This document shows positions 43,531-52,677 of a stretch of 64,000 nt of DNA, one piece after another. Numbering within the stretch: position 1 is the stretch's first letter; every line of letters starts with the position of its first letter. This DNA is from CAWKCE01 sp032127035. Its GTDB lineage: Bacteria; Actinomycetota; Actinomycetes; JAHEKZ01. The notes under the pieces were generated by a model, which was not told the origin of the DNA, did not search any database, and was given only the letters and a program-made list of their open reading frames with translations. The stretch is taken from contig CAWKCE010000005.1 of NCBI GenBank assembly GCA_963848085.1, forward strand, positions 372,001-436,000, given 5' to 3'. The position numbers and the translations under genes are program-made.

Positions 43531-44775
43531 TCACGTCGGCCGGGGCCGGGGCCGGGGCTCCGGCACGAGCAGGGACGCAGCCACCACGAGGTCAAGGAGG
43601 TAAGGCGAGGCATCGCCCAGCCCGGTCTCGGTGATCGAGGCCACGATGCAGTAGACGGTCAGAAAGAGGGCGACCGCGCGGCGTGCACCCCGAACGTGGG
43701 TTGCCGCCTGGACGAGTAGCAGGAGGAGAAGCGTCACCTGGACGCCGACGCCGAACCAGCCAAGGTCCAAGTAGGTAGCCACCCAGTTGCTGTCGATCGG
43801 TAGTCCGTCGAACGACTTGTTCGACAAACCGTCTCCGAAGAGCTCGCCGAGACGAGAGCGCTCGGAGGCGGCGATGGCGGACCAGACCTTGGTACGGCCT
43901 GTCAACTGGATGGCATCCGCGGCCGATTGCCCACGCGCGACCCAGGTCACGATTGCCGGGGCGAACAGGGCGCCTCCCAAGATCCCGACCACCAAGGCGT
44001 ACCCGGACGCTCGTCGCACCCTTGCGTAGCCGAGGAAGAGGCTGGCGGACGCGACGACCAGCCCGACGATCAAACCCAGCAGGGCAGTCCGCGTGTGAGT
44101 GGCGACGAGGAGAGCCGTCGGCAGACAGATGGCGAGCAGCGAGTGCCGCCCAGAGATGACGCGGCACATCCACAGGATCGCTGACGTCCCAAGGAGGACG
44201 GCAGCGTAGTGAGCTACCTGCGGCGGCGGAACAGGCCACAGAGTTCCCGAAAGCCTGCCATCGAAGGAGAAGGCCTTACCGGGCGCGAGCGCGGCGCCCA
44301 GAACTACCGAGGCGAGCACGCCCCAGATGACGAGGCGGTGGACTCTCAGGAGCACCATGTCCTTTCGGCCCCACCAGGGGGTCATAAGCCAGAGGCAGAT
44401 CACGAACCCGATGAGGCGAATGGCACGGTAGTTCGATCCAATGGGGAACTGGTTGTGCAGGCTCACCATGAGGGCCTCGACCGCCATCACGGACAGGAGA
44501 GCGAGGAAAAGATTGGGTCGTATGACCATCCTTGGGTTGGCGAGCAACGCCAGGACCAAAGCCAGAATCAGCGAGCCCTGCGCGAGCGGCTGGGCAACCG
44601 AGTGCGGGACCGGTATGACAGTCTCGCTGGCTGCGGGGGCGAGGACGTTGAAGAACAGCGCTGCCCATGCCAGCAGCACCAGCCTCGGGACCTCCGCAGC
44701 AGTAGTCCGCAGTGGCGGCCGGCGGCCGGGGGCGCCGCGATCTGGATGCGCCTTCAGCCCGGTGGGAACGGTCAC
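43531..44775 (-). CDS. O-antigen-ligase/polymerase-like membrane protein (Wzy type)
   Basis: 414 residues with about eleven membrane helices. Wzy_C/O-antigen ligase signals: HTRTALLGL before a helix, a large outer loop with QLTGRTKVWSAI, and SNWVATYLDLGWFGVGVQV. The arginine in GRTKVW is typical of the polymerase active loop. The role is polymerisation of undecaprenyl-linked repeat units outside the membrane. The GTG start overlaps the co-polymerase stop (GTGA), so it is the third gene of a coupled Wzz-Wzz-Wzy operon. Confidence 0.86.
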   Translation of the reverse strand: MTVPTGLKAHPDRGAPGRRPPLRTTAAEVPRLVLLAWAALFFNVLAPAASETVIPVPHSVAQPLAQGSLILALVLALLANPRMVIRPNLFLALLSVMAVEALMVSLHNQFPIGSNYRAIRLIGFVICLWLMTPWWGRKDMVLLRVHRLVIWGVLASVVLGAALAPGKAFSFDGRLSGTLWPVPPPQVAHYAAVLLGTSAILWMCRVISGRHSLLAICLPTALLVATHTRTALLGLIVGLVVASASLFLGYARVRRASGYALVVGILGGALFAPAIVTWVARGQSAADAIQLTGRTKVWSAIAASERSRLGELFGDGLSNKSFDGLPIDSNWVATYLDLGWFGVGVQVTLLLLLLVQAATHVRGARRAVALFLTVYCIVASITETGLGDASPYLLDLVVAASLLVPEPRPRPRPT

Positions 44776-46664
44776 ATCTGGCTCGTGGCAGCGGCCGGCT
44801 CGGCCTGGGACGGATCCATCAGTCCGAGACTCTCGTCTGAGTCGTCGGAGCCCACCATCATGGCGAAGGGCAGCGTGAGCCCGGCCGCGCGGATCAGTTG
44901 TGCCGTGGTCTCAAGCAACTCCGCCGTGGACCGGCCGGCGGTAACGAGGGGAACTACCTGATCCACCCATGACCCAAGGTTCTCGGAGTCGAAGCCAGGA
45001 TCGACCTCGACAAGGGCGAGGACGACGTCGGCCGATTCCCAAGTCACCCGTCGCACGTGACCAACCGGCACATCTTCGCCGCCCGCGCGGGCGTCCTCGT
45101 CTGGGGATCGTGCGAGTCCCGGAACGCTGGTCGGCCGAAACACGCTTACGACCGCACTAGATCTGTGGTCGCCCTCGAAATCGACAGCCTGAGCCGGCTT
45201 GGTCGACTCCGCCCGATCGCCCAAATCGCCTGCCCGGGAAACCTGCGTGTCGAGGGCCCCCGACACGCTGAGGTCGACGAGGAAGACCGACATGCCCAGA
45301 CCGCGAAGGTGGGTCGCCAGGCCCCCGATGACGGCCGCAGCTGCCCGCGCGTTTCCCATCGCGGCGACGGCCACTCGCTTCGTTGCTCCCGAGCGTCTCC
45401 GCAATTGAAGCTCCACATGCCAAGGCTTGTCGGTCGCGCTCCGATTGACCCCAAGCCCTCGGGTGGCGTCATCGGTCTCGCTGCAATCACCGGACTGCGC
45501 GCCGGCCAGACCCTGGGCTGTCTGGTGTGCCGCGGACGCGCCTCCTTCGTCGCGCTGGCTGCTCGTGGCCCCCGCAAACGGCGCTGCCCCCGAAACATCC
45601 TTGGTGAGTTCGCCCTTGGCCGACCCTGGCACGCGGATGCCCGACACGATCGCCGACTCCAGGCCGTACACCAACGCATCCAGGTCGCGCACGCGCCATG
45701 ACCGGCGAGCCCACAGGCGCTGCCGCAGGCGTTCGAGTCGGCGTTCCGCGGGGCCCCTCGATGCGACGCTGAATCGCACGGGGGCGCCCAGGGCCAGCGC
45801 CACATCATTTCGGCGGCGCACTCGGTCGGATGTCAGAGCGCGGAAGAGCACGAACGCTACGCCGACGGCGGCGCCCGCGATGAGACCGGAGCCGACGTCA
45901 AGGACTATGGCCTTCTTGGCCTCCCGTCGTACTACGCGAGGGAAGTCGATCACGTGGGTCGAGGCGATGGCGGCGTCGGTCTGCAGCGTAGATTCCTCAA
46001 TTGCCTGCTGCATAGCCGTGATCTGCGAGTTCAGCTCGGTGCGCTGGGCGAGTATCTCGAATGCCTGACTCTGACCAGCCAAGCCCTGCCTGCTGAGTGC
46101 GTTGTACTGCTCGTTCAGCGCGTTGACCTGCTCCTTGATCGCCGCGATCCGGGTTTGATAGCCCGTGATGAGACCACTGGTCTGATATCGGAGCTGGGTG
46201 GCCCGGAAGGCGAGGTACTCCGTCACCAGTGCGTCGACACGGGCCAGGGCCGAAGAGTCGTCCGGGCCGGAGACAGTGATGGTGAGGACCTGAGTAGTCA
46301 CGGGAACGGCCTTGACCGTCGACTGGAACGCATCCGGAGACAGGTCGAGTCCGAGCTTCCGGAGTGTCGCCTCTGCCACCTCCCGGGTGTTGAGCAAAGT
46401 TACGTCGGTCGCCATGGCGGAAGGCCCGTCGACGGTGGCCGGGTGAGCCATCAAGAGTGTGACCGTACTAGTGCCAGTGGGCGGCAGAAGCACCGCTGCA
46501 GTCATGCCTAGGACTGCCCCGAGACCTGCTAGGCCCACCCACGTGCGCCACTCGCGCCGCAGAGCGCTGCGGAGGAAGTGCCACGTGCTGAGTAGTGGCC
46601 GCGGGCTGCCAGTGAGCTCGGTATCGCGGTGTTCCTCCTCGATCCTCCAGCCGACGTCGATCAC
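44772..46664 (-). CDS. Wzz/YveK-like polysaccharide co-polymerase with degenerate ATPase-like tail
   Basis: 630 residues. Two membrane helices (about 42-64 and about 255-280) flank an extracytoplasmic domain with a coiled-coil-like helix (TRIAAIKEQVNALNEQYNALS). This is the polysaccharide co-polymerase layout that sets chain length. The cytoplasmic tail ends in a Rossmann-like part (RVAVAAMGNARAAA, SVFLVDLSVSG) placed like a CpsD/BY-kinase, but the Walker A Gly-Lys-Ser/Thr is absent and there is no Tyr cluster. ATP hydrolysis is therefore unlikely. GTG start overlaps the preceding co-polymerase stop. Confidence 0.83.
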   Translation of the reverse strand: MIDVGWRIEEEHRDTELTGSPRPLLSTWHFLRSALRREWRTWVGLAGLGAVLGMTAAVLLPPTGTSTVTLLMAHPATVDGPSAMATDVTLLNTREVAEATLRKLGLDLSPDAFQSTVKAVPVTTQVLTITVSGPDDSSALARVDALVTEYLAFRATQLRYQTSGLITGYQTRIAAIKEQVNALNEQYNALSRQGLAGQSQAFEILAQRTELNSQITAMQQAIEESTLQTDAAIASTHVIDFPRVVRREAKKAIVLDVGSGLIAGAAVGVAFVLFRALTSDRVRRRNDVALALGAPVRFSVASRGPAERRLERLRQRLWARRSWRVRDLDALVYGLESAIVSGIRVPGSAKGELTKDVSGAAPFAGATSSQRDEGGASAAHQTAQGLAGAQSGDCSETDDATRGLGVNRSATDKPWHVELQLRRRSGATKRVAVAAMGNARAAAAVIGGLATHLRGLGMSVFLVDLSVSGALDTQVSRAGDLGDRAESTKPAQAVDFEGDHRSSAVVSVFRPTSVPGLARSPDEDARAGGEDVPVGHVRRVTWESADVVLALVEVDPGFDSENLGSWVDQVVPLVTAGRSTAELLETTAQLIRAAGLTLPFAMMVGSDDSDESLGLMDPSQAEPAAATSQM

Positions 46665-48244
46665 CGAGGCCCCCCGGGCTTGGTCCGCGCGGATGTCGCA
46701 ACCGCGATGGTTGTTCCGGTCATGAGCGACGGCAGCGGTACATGGTGGGCACGCTCGGTCGGTAGGAGGCGGCCGGTCGTACGATCCAACGAGTCAGGGT
46801 TAGCGACGACGATCCCGGTAATGGGATGACCCGCGTCGTCAGCGGCGATCGCGACCCTCGCGAGGTCGTCAGCAGTTGCCGCGCCGGGCGTCACGGCGAG
46901 CAGGATCACGGCGTCGTCTGCTCCATCCAGGTGGATGTCGGGCCGCTGGCGACTCAACACCGCCAGACGGACGATGAGGTCGCCGGTGTATCGGACGTCC
47001 ACGCTGCTGCCGACGGACAGACCAGGTCGTGGTTGTGCGTCCTTCTTGAGACGCGAACATGCCGCCGCCAGCGCGTTAGTCGACTCGTGCGGCTGCTGAG
47101 CCCTGACGAGTTGGATCGCGGCGCCCGTCGATGCCGCGAACGAGGCGAACTGAGGACCGACGGCGAGGGCCGGGAGGTCGTCCGACATCGTCATGACAAC
47201 CACGGTGGTGGGACCCGGAGCATTCTCGGACACTCCGGGCATGCTCCCAGGTGCCCCTGGCGTTACCAGCCGGAGCAGTTGTCGTAGGGCCCATATCTCC
47301 ACGCTGTCCGGCGCATAACTCTGAAGCAGGCTGGTCCAACCCGACACCGAACGGGGTGCTCGGCTGTGGAGGGATGCAACCACGGGAACACCGATGGCGT
47401 CAGCAAACTCGTCGCGAGAGCGCAAGGTACTCTCCCTTCGCCCACGGAGAGCGACGACGATCCCGGTGACAAGAAGAGCCACTGCGGCACCGAGTCCCGC
47501 GTACAGGGCCACCCGCGCGACTACGGGCATGCGCACCGCAGGAGACGCCGGCTGGATCACGCTGGCGCCGCCGCCAGGTTGGCCACTTTGGGGTTGGCTG
47601 CTGGCGATGGTCTCGTTCTTGATCTGGTCGAGCTGCAGCACGATGTCGGCCTGCTGGGCGGTGAGGGCGGCGAGCGCCGCTGCGTCCGCCTTCGCGGCAG
47701 CCGACTTGGGTCGCTCCGTCCGCAGCCGATCGGACGTCTTCTTCAACTCGCTCGTTACTCCTGCGAGGCTCTGCTTGAGAGTCGCCGCACGGTCTGCGAG
47801 CGCGGCCCGCTGGTACTGGGACAATTCGTTGGCCGCGTCGCGCAGGTAGGACACGTCTGCGGAAGCTATTGCTCCGGCGAGAGCCTCGGCCTGGGCCGGA
47901 GAGACGCCCTTCGCGGTGATCCTCAAGACATCTGTGGTCGGCGTGAGGATCTCGACCCGCTCGGCGACCGTCTCTGCGCTCAGGCGAGGGCGAACACTCT
48001 CGGCTGCCTGCCCGAGGACAACGTCACTGAGTGCGATCTGGACCTGGGTCTCAATATCGTGGGCAGCCGAGTCCGGAGGGCTGGGCGGGAACAGCACCAC
48101 GCTGGTGCTGCTGTAGTCGCCGGGCAGGAAGTAGGCGACGGCCCCTCCCGCGAGCGCTCCGACCGCTGCCGCTACGACCAGTACACGGCCGTGTCGGCGA
48201 AGAATGGCCCACGTCGACCGGAGGTCGACGATCTGCTCGCTCAC
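46661..48244 (-). CDS. Wzz-like polysaccharide co-polymerase (second paralogue)
   Basis: 527 residues from the GTG at 48244 (SEQIVDLRSTWAILRRHG is a typical Wzz start). The first helix is VLVVAAAVGALAGGAVAYF, then an outer domain with alpha-helical TLKQSLAGVTSELKKTSDRL, a second helix (VALYAGLGAAVALLVTGIVV) and a cytoplasmic domain. As in its neighbour, the tail resembles an ATPase fold (TTVVVMTMSDDLPALAV) without Walker residues. It begins the Wzz-Wzz-Wzy operon, and promoter signals must lie in the 1.06-kb gap upstream. Two tandem co-polymerases may form a mixed oligomer. Confidence 0.83.
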   Translation of the reverse strand: MSEQIVDLRSTWAILRRHGRVLVVAAAVGALAGGAVAYFLPGDYSSTSVVLFPPSPPDSAAHDIETQVQIALSDVVLGQAAESVRPRLSAETVAERVEILTPTTDVLRITAKGVSPAQAEALAGAIASADVSYLRDAANELSQYQRAALADRAATLKQSLAGVTSELKKTSDRLRTERPKSAAAKADAAALAALTAQQADIVLQLDQIKNETIASSQPQSGQPGGGASVIQPASPAVRMPVVARVALYAGLGAAVALLVTGIVVALRGRRESTLRSRDEFADAIGVPVVASLHSRAPRSVSGWTSLLQSYAPDSVEIWALRQLLRLVTPGAPGSMPGVSENAPGPTTVVVMTMSDDLPALAVGPQFASFAASTGAAIQLVRAQQPHESTNALAAACSRLKKDAQPRPGLSVGSSVDVRYTGDLIVRLAVLSRQRPDIHLDGADDAVILLAVTPGAATADDLARVAIAADDAGHPITGIVVANPDSLDRTTGRLLPTERAHHVPLPSLMTGTTIAVATSARTKPGGPR

Positions 48245-49304
48245 TGCACCCCCCGCAGCGACTGGACGAGAGGGTCGTTGTCGCGACAATGATCGCCCGG
48301 GTCCCTCGGTGTGGCTCGGGCGCTGGCGGAGTCGTCATCGCGCCCCTCTCTTGGTCGATCTGGCCTCCCCCCCGGCTCGCCTGGAATCTGAGTCCTGCGG
48401 TCAGCGTCGGACCGTGCGCCGGTGACGATGCGACCTCCTGGCTGGGCAGACGGTTGCGTCCTTGCTCGCATCATCGGTGAAGAATCCGTTCGCGCTCCAG
48501 AACCGCCGTGGAGCCCGAGTTCGCAGAGTTGGCGTCGGGACGCTCGACCCCCGGCAGCGACCGTGCCGACATGACCCGGCGGGCGGACTGCGACTCTCAT
48601 GAACGAGACGACCCGGTGAGCTCACATCGGTGAACGCCGTGACGGGTGGCGGTGCCTGACGGCTCCACCACCCACCGATCGGACGGGCGAGCGTACCGGG
48701 CCGAAGGGAGACCGCGGCACACGCTGATCTGCGGCCGGCTCCGACCGTCGAAGACGGGCATCTCACGCCAGCCTCCGGCGCGACCGGGAACCGGGCTCAC
48801 GAAGTTCGGGGCGCTCTTATGTTGGCGCCCGCCGCTGAGGTTGCCGTCACGGTCGGCCACGACGCACGGCAGCCCTTCCGGCCCAGCCCTGCAGAACCAA
48901 CCCACTCCTAGGATGTGCATATCCACGACTCTCGCCCCCCGCGATGTACTTGAGCACAGTCTCGCTCCTACTGCCGCACAGCACCAGCGGTCGCACCATG
49001 GACAACACGCGCAGCGCAGCGCGGTCACGTTCCGCTGCGAATCGGTGACAGGCTGATATGCGCTGCCTCCTCGAAAGACCGCTCCGGTGTCACCTGTGGC
49101 GTGGTCCACCCGGAAGTCGAGACGTCGGGCCTGGACGACATCGCCGGGGCAGGAGGGCTCCCAGGCGGTTCCGTCGGACCGAACCGCTCGCGCCGATCGC
49201 CGCGGCCAGGGGTGCCGGCGCCACCGGGCCCTACCAGGGTGAGCACCGCAGCCTGCCGCGACCGCGTCGAACCCTGGCCTCATCGCCGATCTACGTCGAT
49301 GCCC
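48245..49304. other. Long gap with no recognisable gene
   Basis: 1060 bp between the flippase gene end and the first co-polymerase start. Frames of 120-230 codons exist on the minus strand but are Arg/Ser/Cys-rich and carry no family motif, as expected of random high-GC frames. It must hold the co-polymerase operon promoter. It may include remnants of lost genes, as in the gap at 42.7-43.5 kb. Confidence 0.45.
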
Positions 49305-50843
49305 TCACGGTGTGGACGGGTCGAGATGGAGCCACCTCCCGATTCGGCTGGTATGTCGTGTCGGAACCGGAAGGATGCTCAGAGCGTCGCGGACGATCGA
49401 CCTCGCCAGGAAACGAAGAAGCACGAGGTTCACCACGACGGTCGCGAGGGCCGCGGCGACTAGGCCCGCCCAGCGCCAGTCGATACCCGATGTCGCATCG
49501 AGGAGGACGGTCCCCATGGCCAGCGTGCCCACCGTTGGGACCAGGACGGAGAGGAACGGCCGCGCCGCGGCGCGAACGGTAAGCCCTAGCAGTCTCCCGA
49601 CGAGAAGCCAGCGCGCAAACGTGGCCATGACGGCGACGATCACGAATCCGACTGCGACGCCGGTCAAGCCCCAATTGACGGCAATGGCGGTAGTGGCGAC
49701 GGTTCCAGCGTCGACCATAACGGCGTACCTGAGCCATGCCCCTGGGCGACCGAGCCCGTAGAAGAGCCCTTGGTCCAACAGAGCACCGAGCGTGATGATG
49801 CCTGCGACGGCCAAGGCCTGTGCCGGCTGTACGCTCGCTCGCCACTCCTCCCCGAACAGCAGCGGGATTAGTACCGGCGCGGTTACTACGATCAGGATCA
49901 TCACGGGCGAGACCACGGCATAGGCGACTCCCATGGCCTTGACGTACGTGCCGCGAAGTCGGTCAGCCGACTCCCGGATCTTGGCGAACACGACTGTCGA
50001 GACCGGCAGTAGGGAGGCCGCGCTGAGCTCTTGGCCCACCTGCACTAGCCGTGTACCAATGCTAAGGAAGCCCAGCGCAGCCGGTCCGAGACTCACCATG
50101 ATGATCCAGCTCTCGGCCCACATCCGTGCGGTCGCCACCAGGTCGACGCTCGACACCCTCAGGCCGAACACGGCCATGCGCCGGAACAGTCCCGGCGACA
50201 GCACGAGCGACGGTAGCCACCTGGCACCTCGCCAGGCCAGGACGGCGATCACCCACTGGGAGACGACGACCTGGCTCACCAGGGCCCAGACGCCGCCCCC
50301 CAGCAGCGCGATCACCACGGCCACGACTTGGGCGAGCACGGCCGCGACGAGGCCCTGCATCGCCACCATCCGGAAGGCCATGACGCGTCTGAGCAGCGCC
50401 AGTGGTACCCCAGCCAGGACAGTGGGAACGACCGCGAGGACAAGGGCGCGCAGCACCGGGACTAGCTCGGGACTCCTGAACGCCGCCGCCATCAGCGGGG
50501 CTATCGCCACCAGGCCGGCGGACAGGGCTGCTCCTGCAGCCACAGACGCCCAGAACGCAGTGCTCAAGCTGCGCTGGTCGATATCGGCGGTCTGCAGCAG
50601 GTATGTCGAAAATCCAAGGTCCGCGAGCAGGTACACCATGGGAATGACCGTCATTGCGGCCGCGACGACGCCGAAATCCCGGGGGAGGACGTTGCGAGTC
50701 AAGACAATCAGGGTGGCGAAACCGCTGAGGCGTACCACCCACTTCTGCGCCGCCAACCAGAGGACGCCGGATGCAGCGCGCGCGCCAAGGTGCTCCTCGG
50801 GGGCCACCCACGACCGCCGCTCCTTCCCCCCCGTCCCGACCAC
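49305..50843 (-). CDS. Wzx-like polysaccharide flippase (MATE/MOP superfamily)
   Basis: About 512 residues and 12-14 membrane helices. The N-terminal GARAASGVLWLAAQKWVVRL and LTRNVLPRDFGVVAAAMTV are classic of PST/Wzx proteins, as are the mid-protein GPAALGFLSIGTRLVQVGQEL and LLFGEEWRASVQPAQALA. It flips undecaprenyl-linked repeat units to the outer face. I used the GTG at 50843, 2 bp past the aminotransferase stop; GTG 50807 is an alternative with AAGGAG 12 bases upstream. The longer opening to 51218 overlaps the aminotransferase gene. Confidence 0.86.
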   Translation of the reverse strand: MVGTGGKERRSWVAPEEHLGARAASGVLWLAAQKWVVRLSGFATLIVLTRNVLPRDFGVVAAAMTVIPMVYLLADLGFSTYLLQTADIDQRSLSTAFWASVAAGAALSAGLVAIAPLMAAAFRSPELVPVLRALVLAVVPTVLAGVPLALLRRVMAFRMVAMQGLVAAVLAQVVAVVIALLGGGVWALVSQVVVSQWVIAVLAWRGARWLPSLVLSPGLFRRMAVFGLRVSSVDLVATARMWAESWIIMVSLGPAALGFLSIGTRLVQVGQELSAASLLPVSTVVFAKIRESADRLRGTYVKAMGVAYAVVSPVMILIVVTAPVLIPLLFGEEWRASVQPAQALAVAGIITLGALLDQGLFYGLGRPGAWLRYAVMVDAGTVATTAIAVNWGLTGVAVGFVIVAVMATFARWLLVGRLLGLTVRAAARPFLSVLVPTVGTLAMGTVLLDATSGIDWRWAGLVAAALATVVVNLVLLRFLARSIVRDALSILPVPTRHTSRIGRWLHLDPSTP

Positions 50844-50845
50844 GC

Positions 50846-51961
50846 TCAGCCGTAGCCTCGACGCACGGCAGTCAGCGCCACCTCGGCGACGCGCTCCTGT
50901 TGCCTGCCGGTGATGCCGGGGAAGATCGGGAGCGACAGAATCTCGCCGGCCGCCCGCTCGCTGACGGGGAAGCATCCAGGCCCATACCCGAGCTCCGACA
51001 TCGCCGGTGTGAGATGAACGGGCACCGGGTAGTGCACGCCAGCGCCGACACCTTGGGCGTGCATGTCGAGGAGCGCGTCGTCGCGGGCGCTCGTCCGCAC
51101 GACATACAGGTGCCAAACATGCTCGTTTCCGGGCAGGGTCGCCGGCAAGCGGAGACCGGGCGTCCCGGCCAGCAGGTGGTCGTAGACCGCCGCAGCCCTC
51201 CGGCGCTCGCTGTTCCACTGCTCCAGCCGGCGCAGCTTCGCACGCAGCACGACTGCTTGCAGCGTGTCGAGCCTTGAGTTGAACCCGAACTGAGTGTGCC
51301 GGTACTTCGCCGCGCTGCCGTGCGCACCCATGAGGCGTACCCGCTGCGCTAGGTCCTCGCGGTCCGTTGTCACGGCGCCGCCGTCGCCATAGGCGCCGAG
51401 GTTCTTGCCCGGGTAGAAGCTAGTCGCACCCAGGGTGCCGAAAGTGCCTGCGGATCTCCCGTACCGGGTGGCACCCTGCGATTGGGCACCGTCCTCGATT
51501 ACGGCAACGTCTCGTTCAGCCAGCGATGATGGGAGCTGCTCGAAGGGGGCGACCTGGCCGTAGAGGTCGACGGGGATCACCGCGCGCGTCTGGTCGGTGA
51601 GCGCCTCCTCGACCCGGGCGGGGTCGATCAGGAGAGTCTCGTCGTCCACATCCACGAAGACCGGGCGGGCTCCCGCCCGCAAGACCGCCTCCGCGGTGGC
51701 GATGAAGGTGTTCGCAGGCAGGATCACCTCGTCGCCGTGACCCACCCCGACCGCGCGGAGCGCCATCTCCAGGGCGTCAGTTCCGTTGCCGACCCCGACG
51801 CAGGAGCGCGCACCGACGAACTCGGAGTATTCCTGTTCGAATGCGGTGACGGCCTTGCCCCCGATGAAGTCTCCAGCGGACAGGACCTCGGCAAAGCCAG
51901 CCTCCACCTCGTCAGCGATCTGTGCATGCTGTACGGACAGGTCGACAAGCGGGATCGTCAT
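50846..51961 (-). CDS. DegT/DnrJ/EryC1/StrS aminotransferase (sugar 3-amino type)
   Basis: 371 residues, PLP fold type I. Start MTIPLVDLSVQHAQI, GNGTDALEMALRA (PLP phosphate), VIPVDLYGQ, IEDGAQSQGA (Asp), and FYPGKNLGAYGDGG with the Schiff-base Lys (about 185). The sequence style resembles the FdtB/QdtB/WlbC branch that aminates 3-keto nucleotide sugars. The ATG at 51961 overlaps the acyltransferase gene end by 4 bases. Together with the dehydrogenase gene at 54.8-55.8 kb and the acyltransferase it could make an N-acylated 3-amino sugar. Confidence 0.88.
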   Translation of the reverse strand: MTIPLVDLSVQHAQIADEVEAGFAEVLSAGDFIGGKAVTAFEQEYSEFVGARSCVGVGNGTDALEMALRAVGVGHGDEVILPANTFIATAEAVLRAGARPVFVDVDDETLLIDPARVEEALTDQTRAVIPVDLYGQVAPFEQLPSSLAERDVAVIEDGAQSQGATRYGRSAGTFGTLGATSFYPGKNLGAYGDGGAVTTDREDLAQRVRLMGAHGSAAKYRHTQFGFNSRLDTLQAVVLRAKLRRLEQWNSERRRAAAVYDHLLAGTPGLRLPATLPGNEHVWHLYVVRTSARDDALLDMHAQGVGAGVHYPVPVHLTPAMSELGYGPGCFPVSERAAGEILSLPIFPGITGRQQERVAEVALTAVRRGYG

Positions 51962-52674
51962 CGCGGTCTGGCCTCTTCACGATCTACCGGCAACGATTCC
52001 AGTGTCTCCGAGGCGGACCAGGGCAGTGGCGCGCGACGGGCGTCCCGGGCGGGAGACCCGAACCACAGCCGCTCTTCCGGCACGTCTTTGGTGACGATGG
52101 AACTCATCCCGATCATGGCCCAGGGACCGATCCGGCATCCATCGCGTACGCAGACTCCACTCGCGAGATATGCGCCCGTCCCAACATGCGCGCCTCCACC
52201 GAGGCGGACGCCGGACGCCAGGGTGGCGAAGTCGTCTACGCGCACATCGTGCGTGAGGACCACCTGGGGCATGATCGCTACGTGCTCCCCAACACTCACC
52301 TCTGCGGTGAGCGCCACCTGCGCAAGCAGGACCGAGCCCACCCCCACAACACAGGTCGAGCCGACGCTGACCGTCGGATGGACCACCGTGGCATAGCGAT
52401 CGGCTGGCAGTTCCAGACGTACGACGAGATCACGCCGAACGACATAGGCGTCGGGTCTGCCCACGGCGACGACGACGGCGGCGTCGGGGTGGTCGGCGAT
52501 TGCCTCGATGGGCCCCAGAACGGGAGCACCGCCGACGGATTTTCCGTGCAGGGCGGCATTGTCATCGAGGAACCCCGCCAGCTCAACGGATCCGTTGTCC
52601 GACTGGACCGCCCGGACGGCCTCGGCCGTCTCACGTGCGAACCCTCCCGCCCCGATGATTAGCACAGGCCTCAT
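51958..52674 (-). CDS. PglD/NeuD-like sugar O/N-acyltransferase
   Basis: 238 residues. An N-terminal Rossmann-like UDP-sugar domain (RPVLIIGAGGFARETAEAV) is followed by a left-handed beta-helix of hexapeptide repeats (from about residue 100: VVHPTVSVGSTCVVGVG, VLTHDVRVDDFATLASGVRLGG, IGPWAMIGMSSIVTKDVPE). These enzymes acetylate amino groups of nucleotide-activated 4-amino sugars (PglD, PerB) or related positions. It sits between two DegT aminotransferase genes: 4-base overlap downstream, 3 bp gap upstream. It likely acts after one of them. Confidence 0.87.
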   Translation of the reverse strand: MRPVLIIGAGGFARETAEAVRAVQSDNGSVELAGFLDDNAALHGKSVGGAPVLGPIEAIADHPDAAVVVAVGRPDAYVVRRDLVVRLELPADRYATVVHPTVSVGSTCVVGVGSVLLAQVALTAEVSVGEHVAIMPQVVLTHDVRVDDFATLASGVRLGGGAHVGTGAYLASGVCVRDGCRIGPWAMIGMSSIVTKDVPEERLWFGSPARDARRAPLPWSASETLESLPVDREEARPR

Positions 52675-52677
52675 CGT

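Noticed and set aside
42749..43603. A 284-codon plus-strand frame over the phosphatase relic
   Set aside because: It is antisense to a recognisable decayed gene and overlaps the polymerase gene; no conserved features.
48597..49283. A 228-codon minus-strand frame with several cysteines in the long gap
   Set aside because: Composition is that of random high-GC sequence, there is no motif and no ribosome site; not called as a gene.
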